A DNA stretch of 64,000 nucleotides, taken from Phaeodactylum tricornutum CCAP 1055/1. Taxonomy: Eukaryota; Bacillariophyta; Bacillariophyceae; Surirellales; Neidiaceae. Every line of letters begins with the position of its first letter. Within the stretch, counting starts at the first letter, position 1. The notes under the pieces are model-generated. The model worked only from the letters and a program-made list of their open reading frames with translations. It did not search any database and was not told the origin of the DNA. The translations under genes were made by a program, and so were the position numbers. Positions 19,884 through 27,537 of the stretch are shown here, one piece after another. Location of the stretch: contig NC_011688.1 of the NCBI RefSeq assembly GCF_000150955.2, positions 619,012 through 683,011 on the forward strand, in the 5' to 3' direction.

Positions 19884-22800
19884 CACCCTCGCTGCAAATG
19901 AGAAGTTGCTATGTCATTGGTTGATGACTGTTCGAGAAGGTAGTGCGAGCGCATTTTGCGATGATGTGCGGGAGAATGATGCTTGGAGAAATAGTCGGCC
20001 AAATTCGTAAGGCCGGGTCGCCAGTAAATAATAAACTGTTTTTGTTCGACGCGGTCTTTCACCCAGTAGAAACGCATGTCAATGGCTTTAGAACGGCGTT
20101 GTTTGATGGTTTGGTTTGCAATACCGGAGGCACAGGCGTTGTCGGTCTGGATAGGTGTAGGCGGCTGAATGTGGCCAAGCTCGTCGAGAGTGACCCGGAA
20201 AGCGGTGGCGTCCTTGGCGTTGTAAAAGAGGGCACCGAGTTCGGCTTCGGTGGCCGACGAAAGAACAACGGACATGATGGAGCTATGCGTATGAATGGCG
20301 CCATTATTGGGAGGGTCTGGATCAGTCGGAGCGGGAGCAGCATTGGGATCGTTGGGTCGACTGCTGAGGAAAAAATGACCTGCAGCACGAGAACGGGCTT
20401 TCGACTCGGAAAGGTAGGACGCGTCACTATGAATGTGTAAACACATGTCGCTAGCCCGAAACCGTACCGTAGCGTGTGGGTGAGTGGCACAGTAGTCAAG
20501 TAAATGTTCGGCAGCGTGAAGGGTCGCTTGGGTTGCAGTTGACTGTGCCGATGCCAGAGTGCCGAGAGCCACGAGAATGGTCGAGTCGACAGCCCTAGCG
20601 TAGTAAAGTAGGGTTCCGATGATTTCTTGCAGGTGGGTCTTGTCGGACGCATTGAGAGGTTCAGTGGTATCAGGAACTGGAGTGAGTTGGGTGGCAACGC
20701 CATAGGTCGGTGGGGTCCAAGGGTGTGGCGCATGTTGAGGCTTGAGAGGGGGCGATCGTTGGAAGCGGGTTAGGGCTTGGTCGATGTATTCGGGCATGGA
20801 CATGTCGAGGGTTCGATTGTCATAATCCCAAGCGAGTGTGAGACCGAGATAACGAGTGCCGTCCCAGTCAATGGTGATGGTGTAGAGCGCTTGTAGGGTG
20901 TCGATAAGGTGTTGCGCGTGTTCGTTGCCAGTGTACTTAACGCCAAAGTCGTCGACAACTAGGGTAAATTGGATAGGGCGCGTGACGTGGCGAAAAAGGC
21001 CGGCAGTGTGCTTGGTCTTGACGTAGCCGTGCCGAGCAAGGTGTTCAACCAGGCGATCATGAGCGAGAATGCCGGCTTGGGGAAGGCCGTACATACCTTT
21101 GCGAATTTCGACGGTAACGGAATTGTTGTGTATGAGTGGGGTCAACTGGTAATGAGCCAAGATGGTCGGGGGAATATCGGGGACCGGGATGCGCATGTAT
21201 TCGTAGCGAGCCATGGGTGTGCCTAGATAGAAATCCTTGATGTCTATGCACATGAACTTTGCCGCGGGTGTGGAGAGGACACTGTTGAACAGGATCTTGG
21301 CGGTGGTGATGTCCGCGGTGGGAGTGCTAACCTTTCCGGGGTACTGAACTAAGTTGCCACCGACGGTAAACCGGATTCGCTTGGGTTCCGATTTCTGAGG
21401 GCGAATGCTGGCAACAATGCGTAAGTAGGTTGCCTTGCGGCCGGGAGGAATGGCATTATGCGCGATAAAGTGCATGGTTTGGCTGCCGGTGGAACTGTGG
21501 GGCGGGTTACCTTGAGTGAGCCGTCCAATTTCGTTGGCGGCGGCGCGAATCCAATCGGGAGCGTCGGGGCCGGAGCGCAGGTGCCGATATTCCAATGAGG
21601 CGCCGGTGGCGGGGTCGACAACAGCGTTGGCAGAGGCCGGGACAAGAAAGGGCCGGGTGCGGGTGTTGTGTGGATGCGCTGGTACTAGGGTTGGGGTTGC
21701 CGGTTGTGTGCGTGCTTTGCGGCGGCGACGGCCTGGGTTGCCGGTGCGAGAGTGATAGGTGGCTATGGTGGGCACCCTCGGAGGTGCGGCGGCCGGAATG
21801 GGCACCCTCGGAAGTGCAGGGGCATGTTCGGCCGTGACGAGAGGAACGGCAAAGCGGACCTGAGAAGGGGGAGGTGCTGGGGCAGGAGGACGGACCGGAG
21901 GCGTGGGAGCGGATGTAGGGACGGCGGCGGCCGGGGCGGCCACGGTGGCAAAGAGATTGGCAAGTTGGGTGAGTGCCTGATGCTGGGTGGCGTCGAGGGG
22001 GGCGAATGGAGACGCAGGGGAGGGATTCTGGAGGGCATGGATCAGGTCGCGGGCGGCGGCCAGGGCGCGGTCGGTGGACGAAGCGGTGGGCATGGGAATG
22101 CGGGTCGGGAACCAGGAAAGGGTGTCAGCAACGCGTTCGGCACGTGTTTCCGTGACCCAGACTCGGTGGCAGCGGTAATGGTGCAGGGCGGGGCCGAGGT
22201 ACCAACCTTCGACAGCATGGGGGGCCCAAGTTTCGCGGACGGACGGCTTGACATGGACGAGGACGCGAGTACCGGGAGGAGCAAGCGGGGTGCGGTTGTA
22301 ATCGAAAGCACCATGAAGCTGGGCGTGTGCGGACAGCTTGGGATTGATGCGGGAGCGACGAAGAAGATTGAGGGTGATAAGGGCTTGTGGGAGGAGGCGG
22401 TCCCAAAGGTGTAATGGAAAATCCGGGTTAGTGGTGCAGAGGCCAGCAATAAAGTGGTTCTTGAAGGTGCGGATGGCCCGCTCGGCTGCATTACGACGGT
22501 GTAGATGGGGGGGTGCCAGCTGAAAGTCAACGTGTTCTGAGGTCATAAAGGACTGGAGGGCTGCAGAGGCTTCATTGTCCAGACGCTGGAGTTGGGGACG
22601 GAGGCCACGCTGGGTGAAAAGGGTATGAGCGCGTTTGTAGGCGGCCAGTATCTCCGGGCCGGACTTGTTCTTCATGAGTTCGACGTGGATGGCGTTGCTG
22701 TCGTAATCATAAAGCACAAGCATGTCGTTGTGGCCTGCACTGGACGGAGTGAGGAAACGTCCCGGTTGGTCTGTGTAGATTTGGCCGGTAACACGCTGGT

Positions 22801-23614
22801 GCGCAGCGAAGACGTGGTGCGTGCGTGTGACCGGTGGGGCATCGGGAGGATCCCTGTCAGGCTCGTGGTCGACGGGAGGTGTCGTTGTGGTAGGAGGACT
22901 GACCGGGGGAAGCTTGGTGGAGCGAAGGTTAGCTCGTTGTTGGTCGAGGTGACCCTTGATCATGGCAGAGGAGCTGGGTGGATGCTTGCGGATTTGCCGG
23001 GATGAAAGGTCCGGAAAGGTGGCGAGATGGCCCAAGTCAAGTGCCTGGCACCACGTGGAAAGTGCCGGGGAGAAGAGTGAGGCATGGATAAAAGCAATGC
23101 GGTCGGCAAGGGGTGTGTGTGGAACAAGGGCATGGGCCGTCGCGGGAGAGGGAGCTGGGGCAAGATCAAGGTGCCAAAGGCCAGTGTGGGGGGAGCGGGC
23201 CCCAGAGAGCAGCAGGGTAGCGTCGCGATGAATGTCGAGGCGAGTGGCAGAGAAGGTGGCCGTGCAGCCGTCATCGCACAGTTGCCCAATGGAGAGGAGC
23301 GGATGGGAAGCGAGCCCAGGAAAAATGTGGGCTTGGCAGGCGGCAGGGGAGAAACCAGGCAGGGCCAGGGTGGCAATGTGGCTGGAGCGGAGGACGGCGC
23401 CATTTGGGACACGGACGGCGAGGCTGGGGTTTGCTGGGTGCTTGTGGGTGTGAGGGCAGTCGACCGTAATGTAGTGGCCGGTGCAGCCAGTGTCGGCAAT
23501 GGCGGAGGTGTGTGTACTAGGCGGGGAGGGGACTACAGACGAATTAAGACTAGTAATATGATGTAAAGAATCGGTATTACTAGTTTTAATCGTCGGCGTA
23601 GCCGTCCCTCCTTC
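19739..23614 (-). CDS. Copia Pol polyprotein of element 1 (PR-IN-RT-RH)
   Basis: An unbroken frame of 1291 codons starting directly after the gag UAG and in the same frame; there is no ATG at its head (the equivalent codon is ACG), so synthesis should need readthrough. The protease has ADTGCTGHY near residue 40. Integrase core residues are Asp in YDYDSNAIHVELM (~300), Asp in LDNEAS (~343) and Glu in NAAERAIRTFKNHF (~375). Reverse transcriptase has MCIDIKDFYLG, KGMYGLPQAG (~840) and the catalytic VVDDFG (~886) in place of the common YVDDM. RNase H carries HSDASY, SSATEAELG and TDNACA. The C-terminal ~48 codons are read from the 3' LTR. It makes cDNA and integrates it. Confidence 0.93.
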   Translation of the reverse strand, partial: EGGTATPTIKTSNTDSLHHITSLNSSVVPSPPSTHTSAIADTGCTGHYITVDCPHTHKHPANPSLAVRVPNGAVLRSSHIATLALPGFSPAACQAHIFPGLASHPLLSIGQLCDDGCTATFSATRLDIHRDATLLLSGARSPHTGLWHLDLAPAPSPATAHALVPHTPLADRIAFIHASLFSPALSTWCQALDLGHLATFPDLSSRQIRKHPPSSSAMIKGHLDQQRANLRSTKLPPVSPPTTTTPPVDHEPDRDPPDAPPVTRTHHVFAAHQRVTGQIYTDQPGRFLTPSSAGHNDMLVLYDYDSNAIHVELMKNKSGPEILAAYKRAHTLFTQRGLRPQLQRLDNEASAALQSFMTSEHVDFQLAPPHLHRRNAAERAIRTFKNHFIAGLCTTNPDFPLHLWDRLLPQALITLNLLRRSRINPKLSAHAQLHGAFDYNRTPLAPPGTRVLVHVKPSVRETWAPHAVEGWYLGPALHHYRCHRVWVTETRAERVADTLSWFPTRIPMPTASSTDRALAAARDLIHALQNPSPASPFAPLDATQHQALTQLANLFATVAAPAAAVPTSAPTPPVRPPAPAPPPSQVRFAVPLVTAEHAPALPRVPIPAAAPPRVPTIATYHSRTGNPGRRRRKARTQPATPTLVPAHPHNTRTRPFLVPASANAVVDPATGASLEYRHLRSGPDAPDWIRAAANEIGRLTQGNPPHSSTGSQTMHFIAHNAIPPGRKATYLRIVASIRPQKSEPKRIRFTVGGNLVQYPGKVSTPTADITTAKILFNSVLSTPAAKFMCIDIKDFYLGTPMARYEYMRIPVPDIPPTILAHYQLTPLIHNNSVTVEIRKGMYGLPQAGILAHDRLVEHLARHGYVKTKHTAGLFRHVTRPIQFTLVVDDFGVKYTGNEHAQHLIDTLQALYTITIDWDGTRYLGLTLAWDYDNRTLDMSMPEYIDQALTRFQRSPPLKPQHAPHPWTPPTYGVATQLTPVPDTTEPLNASDKTHLQEIIGTLLYYARAVDSTILVALGTLASAQSTATQATLHAAEHLLDYCATHPHATVRFRASDMCLHIHSDASYLSESKARSRAAGHFFLSSRPNDPNAAPAPTDPDPPNNGAIHTHSSIMSVVLSSATEAELGALFYNAKDATAFRVTLDELGHIQPPTPIQTDNACASGIANQTIKQRRSKAIDMRFYWVKDRVEQKQFIIYWRPGLTNLADYFSKHHSPAHHRKMRSHYLLEQSSTNDIATSHLQRGCVDPTPGKDSVLPEVQSPTAKLQVASVPHTTNHSPTVPTNIQEYIVDS
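23544..23589 (-). promoter_or_regulatory. Stem-loop just after the gag UAG, element 1
   Basis: On the element strand the arms TTAAAACTAGTAATA and TATTACTAGTCTTAA pair over 15 positions with one A-C mismatch, enclosing a 16-nt loop. It starts 25 nt after the UAG (23617-23615). The same stem with a different loop occurs in element 2. A role in stop-codon readthrough is inferred. Confidence 0.7.
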
Positions 23615-24673
23615 CTATTCAGGAGGCCTGGGGGCAGTCCAAATCTTGGTTGATCCGCCAAGAGTGTTGGTGGCCGTCGCGTCGTCGCGATGGCCAGGGG
23701 CCTTGTTTTTGCACGTGGCGCTTGTGTGGCGCCGGTTCTTGCTGGTTCCGTGAGTCCAGCAATACGTCATTTCTGGAGAGGAGACGGAAGTCTGGGACAC
23801 AGAGAGCGCGGAGAAAGGAAGGCTAAGGGTGTCGGAAACCGTGGCTGGAGCCAGAGAGGGAGTGGCCGCGAGAAGATTGGCGTAGCCAAGGGATCCAGTG
23901 GTGGCGGTGAGGCGCCGGTCTTCGTCGGCGAGAGTGAAATGCTGATGGAAGTTGGCAAGGGTGTGAGAAACAAGGGGTAATTTGCGCCAGTCTTTGCAGT
24001 CCTGAGGGAAGAGGCCGGAGTGAGCTAGGACGTCGTAGCCGGCACGAACGGCGGCGGCCTCGGAGATGGGGTCGTTGCCGTCGATGGAAAACGCGATAGC
24101 TTCGTCAAGCTGTAAGAAAACAGTCTCGATGGGTTCGGCAGTGTTCCATGGGGTGTACATGGATTGGAAATTTTTCTGGAGGTCGGCAGGCTTAATGGTA
24201 CCATATTTGGTCCAGAGGTGCGAAAGGAGGTCGAGGCAGGTAACGGTGCTGAATTCGAAAATGGGATGTGCAAGGGCGCGTACGTAAATCTTCGGGAGGG
24301 CGTCGAGAAGTTGCTGGCGGAGGGCATTATTGACAGCGACGTACAGGTTGTAGACGTCGGCATTGCGTTGGTGGATGCGGTTGAACTCGGTGATTTGCGG
24401 TTGCGTGGTGCCGACGGGAGGGTTGGCCGGAGGGGCGACGGGAATGTCGAATGGGACGTCGCTGATGTCGGCGTAGGCGCGGGCGGTAAGCGTGAGGGCC
24501 ATGTGGCCGTGGGCGCCACCACCATTGAGCGTAGGGATGGCGGCGGCGTTGGTACTGAGTTGACGTTGGGCCACTTTGAGAGTGGCGTAGGTCGGCGGAA
24601 CGGTGGTGGTGGCGATTGGATCGAGGACTTTGTGAGGGAAGTCGCTCATTGTGAACTGGGCGGAGGTCGACAT
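23615..24673 (-). CDS. Gag of element 1
   Basis: A 352-aa capsid-type protein from the ATG at 24673. The frame is open further upstream into the LTR, but this ATG aligns exactly with the ATG of the 352-aa Gag of element 2. Shared blocks are FTMSDFPHKVLDPIAT at the start, SLNGGGAHGHMALTLT-like sequence, then DLLSHLWTKYGTI, FQSMYTPWNTAEPIETVF and AAAVRAGYDVLAHSGLFP, as in Ty1/copia UBN2/gag domains. Near the C-terminus is a short Cys/His knuckle, CWTHG...HTSATC, which is a shortened form of the usual CX2CX4HX4C knuckle and should bind RNA. It ends PPE followed by UAG, directly in frame with pol. Confidence 0.92.
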   Translation of the reverse strand: MSTSAQFTMSDFPHKVLDPIATTTVPPTYATLKVAQRQLSTNAAAIPTLNGGGAHGHMALTLTARAYADISDVPFDIPVAPPANPPVGTTQPQITEFNRIHQRNADVYNLYVAVNNALRQQLLDALPKIYVRALAHPIFEFSTVTCLDLLSHLWTKYGTIKPADLQKNFQSMYTPWNTAEPIETVFLQLDEAIAFSIDGNDPISEAAAVRAGYDVLAHSGLFPQDCKDWRKLPLVSHTLANFHQHFTLADEDRRLTATTGSLGYANLLAATPSLAPATVSDTLSLPFSALSVSQTSVSSPEMTYCWTHGTSKNRRHTSATCKNKAPGHRDDATATNTLGGSTKIWTAPRPPE

Positions 24674-24737
24674 CAGGACTGAAGAGAAGGCGGATGGGCG
24701 GTAGGGCAGGGGTGGGAGCTGAAAGACGGAGGGGTTG

Positions 24738-24748
24738 CTTCGTAGTTC
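24738..24748 (-). promoter_or_regulatory. Putative self-primer binding site, element 1
   Basis: On the element strand the first 11 nt after the 5' LTR are GAACTACGAAG, an exact reverse complement of CTTCGTAGTTC inside the LTR (24808-24798). There is no TGG start as expected for pairing with a tRNA 3' CCA end. The site is identical in element 2. Confidence 0.6.
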
Positions 24749-24954
24749 TATTGAAGAACACAAAACGACGATGGAGATCACAGTTAAGGAAAACGATGAA
24801 CTACGAAGATTATGAGTCTACAATGTACTCTTGGATATTCGTAGGGACTGTGGGGCTGTGATTCGTTGTGTGTGGGACGGAAGCGACTTGGAGTTTAGCA
24901 GTAGGCGATTGAACTTCTGGTAAGACGCTGTCCTTACCAGGAGTTGGATCAACA
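24749..24954 (-). repeat. 5' LTR of element 1
   Basis: 206 bp, identical to 19678-19883. It should contain the element promoter. It is followed on the plus side by target duplication GTTAC. Confidence 0.95.
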
Positions 24955-25110
24955 GTTACTCAGCATACAATGGCGGTGCTTCCTATACACTAAGCCTATT
25001 GCGTAGTTTCATAGATATCAAAGCGTAGCATCTCTACAGAGGGAATTTGCTGGCAGCAGAAAGTCGGTAAGCTAGATTGAGAATAAGCGCAGACAACGTT
25101 CAATTTCTTC
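24955..25110. repeat. Inner inverted arm, left copy
   Basis: Reverse complement resembles about 27100-27257: shared blocks include CTTATTCTCA, GGCTTACCGAC-like, TCTATGAAAC and CGCCATTGTAT in the same order. I estimate about 70 percent identity. It is the continuation of the outer arm once element 1 is removed. Confidence 0.6.
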
Positions 25111-25289
25111 CTGTCTTTCTGGGGCGTTCACATTTCTTGGCTAGGTCTCCGATTGTTACTCATTTTCGTTACATGGATATGCTGCAGTATTTCTGTGCAT
25201 TGAAGGCACGCAACTCACAGTTATTGCCTGTGGACGCGACAAAATCTCGAAATGCACAGTCAACTGAGAATCGGTCCGTAAATAGCTGT

Positions 25290-25765
25290 TGACATCGTCT
25301 AGGGTGCTAATGTGGGCCTTTGCCAAAGAGTTCGTCGGAAATTTTATGGATGGATGTGATCCAACGTTAGGATTGTCTTGAGTTCTAGCCTGGGCCTTTG
25401 CCAAAGCATTCGTCGGAAAGTTTGATGGTGGATGTGACCCAACGTTGAGGTTGTGTCCGAAATGTTGATGGTGGATGTGAGCTAGCGTTGAGATTATCTT
25501 GGGTACTATTGTGCGACTTTGCCAAAGTGTTCGTCGGAAATTTATGGTTGGATGTGCGCCAACATTAGGATTGTCTTGAGATCTAATGTGCGACTTTACT
25601 AACAGTCAAGCGTTTGTCGGAAATTTTGATGGTTTGATGGTGGACGTGAGCCAACGTTCCGGTTCTGTCGGAAATTTTGACGGTGGATGTGAGCCAATGT
25701 GAAGACTGTCTTCAGTTCTAATGTGCGACTTTGCTAACAGTCGAGCGTTCGTCGGAAATTTTGAT
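25290..25765 (-). repeat. Minisatellite, left arm
   Basis: About six degenerate units of roughly 78 bp, each with ACTTTGCCAAAG, TTCGTCGGAAATTTTGATGG, GGATGTGA and CCAACGTT-type words. They are inverted relative to the right-arm array at 26490-27110. Units here are more diverged and irregular in length than on the right. Confidence 0.75.
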
Positions 25766-26038
25766 CTTCCCATCCCAACCGCGCTGCACAAGAGGAAATT
25801 TGCCTTCCGCCGAAGCAATTTCCAGGGCTTTGGCCAGTGCATCTCTGGTTTCTTTTGAGCATGAGTTGAATTTTTGGGGAAAGAAGAAGCAATCTCCCAT
25901 ACATCTGCAGTCTTTACCCATATAGTCGCAAAGATTGTGTTGTTGTCCATCTGTTGCTGCAAAAGGGATACTAGCAGCTTCCCATTCCATCTGTTCAGAA
26001 ACAGTTTTGTCAAGCAATTGCTTCAGATAGCTGTCCAT
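25718..26038 (-). CDS. Small hypothetical ORF in the centre of the mirror region
   Basis: A 106-codon frame from the ATG at 26038 lying between the two minisatellite arms. It contains a Cys-rich patch (CDYMGKDCRCMGDCFFF) and ends SAEGKFPLVQRGWDGKIKIS before running into the left minisatellite. I do not recognise it. If the mirror region is a mobile element, this could be a remnant of its coding part; it may equally be chance. Confidence 0.25.
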   Translation of the reverse strand: MDSYLKQLLDKTVSEQMEWEAASIPFAATDGQQHNLCDYMGKDCRCMGDCFFFPQKFNSCSKETRDALAKALEIASAEGKFPLVQRGWDGKIKISDERSTVSKVAH

Positions 26039-26489
26039 TTTGGTGATAACGTAAAATGCCAAGCAAATATTGGTAACTGTAAGCAACTTCCCACTTCTGC
26101 AAAGTGGAAATCAGTGTTTTGTGCAATGCGTATAGATAATTGTTAACAGTAAGAAAGCAGACAGGGGAGATTGGGCATGCAGTGATTAGATCTTGTTGAG
26201 TAGGTGTTAAAAGTTAAGGCTACGTGGATTTTCACAGTTCAACAAAATTTTGAAGGACAAACATAAAATGCTATTCAAATTTACAGTAACAACAGTTTCT
26301 AAGTATATACTGTGTCTAGAACACAAGCGCCAGAAATGCATTATTTTCACAACATACATATATCTTTGCTTTACATAAAGAGATGTATCAATAAGCAATT
26401 CCAAGACAAAGCACTCTTCAGCCTTGAGCAGATAAGGTGCAGCCATAGCTCCAGCCGTCAATAGGGCTAATGGGAGTGGACGTTTCCTG

Positions 26490-27110
26490 AGGGAGGACAG
26501 TGTCAACATTGATCGCATCCACCGACAAAGCTTCCGACAAACGGTTTGGAAAAGTCCCTCATAAGGACTCAAGACAATGTCAACGTTTGATCACGTCCAC
26601 CGACAAAACTTTCAACAAGCACTTTGGCAAAGCCCCCTATTAGCACCCAAGATAACGTCAACATTTGTTTGCATCCACCGACAAAGCTTCCGACAAACGG
26701 TTTGGAAAAGTCCCTCATAAGGACTCAAGACAATGTCAACGTATGATCACGTCCACCGACAAAACTTTCAACAATCACTTTGGCAAAGCCCCCCATTAGC
26801 ACTCAAGACAATGTCAACGTATGATCACGTCCACCGACAAAACTTTCAACAATCACTTTGGCAAAGCCCCCCATTAGCACTCAAGACAATGTCAACATTT
26901 GATCACGTCCACCGACAAAACTTTCAACAATCACTTTGGCAAAGCCCCCCATTAGCACTCAAGACAATGTCAACATTTGTTCGCATCCACCGACAAAACC
27001 TCCGACGAACGTTTTGGCAAATCCCACACTAGCACTCACGATAATGTCAATGTTTGAGCATGTCCACCAACAAAAGTTCCAACAAACGCTTCGGTGTGCT
27101 TATTCTCATT
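26490..27110 (+). repeat. 78-bp minisatellite, right arm
   Basis: About eight tandem units with an exact 78-bp period (CAATGTCAAC begins at 26731, 26809, 26887 and 26965, with diverged units either side). Each unit holds TCCACCGACAAAACTTTCAA and ACTTTGGCAAAGCCCC. Because 78 is a multiple of 3, a repeating 26-residue frame appears here; it is a by-product of the array rather than a protein gene. Confidence 0.9.
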
Positions 27111-27257
27111 CCGGCTTACCGACCTTTGTTCCCATATACGCCGTCAAAAGAGACGCTACAATTAGTTGTCTATGAAACTTCGCAACAGGTGTAGTCTATA
27201 CAAAACATCGCCATTGTATAATAACAAGCAAATGAGCTGCTGTACCTGAAATGTTCG
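27100..27257. repeat. Inner inverted arm, right copy
   Basis: Partner of 24955-25110 in inverted orientation; ends at the target site GTTCG of element 2. It holds GTGCTTATTCTCA, GGCTTACCGACC, GTCTATGAAAC and CGCCATTGTAT in the same order as the reverse complement of the left copy. Confidence 0.6.
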
Positions 27258-27462
27258 TGTTGATCCAACTCCTGGTAAGGACAACGTCTATCCAGAAGTT
27301 CAATCGCCTACTGCTAAACGCCAAGTCGCTTCCGTCCCACACACAACGAATCACAGCCCCACAGTCCCTACGAATATCCAAGAGTACAGTATAGACTCAT
27401 AATCTTCGTAGTTCATCGTTTTCCTGACTTCGATCTTCATCGTCGTTTTGTGTTCTTCAATA
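27258..27462 (+). repeat. 5' LTR of element 2
   Basis: 205 bp, TGTTGATCC...TTCAATA. It differs from the 3' LTR at two places (GTCTATCC against GTCTAACC, and GACTCATAAT against GACTCGTAAT). It differs more from the LTRs of element 1, mainly in the last third. Confidence 0.95.
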
Positions 27463-27473
27463 GAACTACGAAG
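27463..27473 (+). promoter_or_regulatory. Putative self-primer binding site, element 2
   Basis: GAACTACGAAG directly follows the LTR and is the exact reverse complement of LTR positions 27404-27414 (CTTCGTAGTTC). The pairing ends on both sides after 11 bp. It is the same in element 1. Confidence 0.6.
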
Positions 27474-27537
27474 CAACCCCCCCGTCTTTCTGATCCCAGC
27501 CCTGCCCTACCGCTCCCCTGTCCTGCCTTCTGCCATC

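Larger units (their letters stand above)
19678..24954 (-). mobile_element. Ty1/copia-type retrotransposon, element 1 (intact, 5277 bp)
   Basis: Bounded by two identical 206-bp LTRs (19678-19883 and 24749-24954) and by a 5-bp target duplication GTTAC at 19673-19677 and 24955-24959. Read on the minus strand it holds LTR, an 11-nt putative primer site, gag, an in-frame UAG, pol with order protease-integrase-RT-RNase H, and LTR. That order places it in Ty1/copia; the diatom lineage is usually called CoDi, but I cannot assign the subclade. Identical LTRs and open frames suggest a recent insertion, perhaps still competent. Confidence 0.95.

Noticed and set aside
21704-22414. Long opposite-strand and out-of-frame ORFs inside the Copia elements
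   Set aside because: They are shadows of GC-rich gag and pol; they are rich in Arg/Gly or Pro/Ser and match no family.
26733-27032. ORF of repeated 26-residue units
   Set aside because: It is the 78-bp minisatellite read in an open frame; no promoter context, homology or unique sequence supports a gene.
27463-27480. Classical tRNA primer-binding site after the LTR
   Set aside because: The sequence does not start with TGG and I could not match it to an initiator-tRNA segment; self-complementarity to the LTR explains it better, pending a tRNA search.
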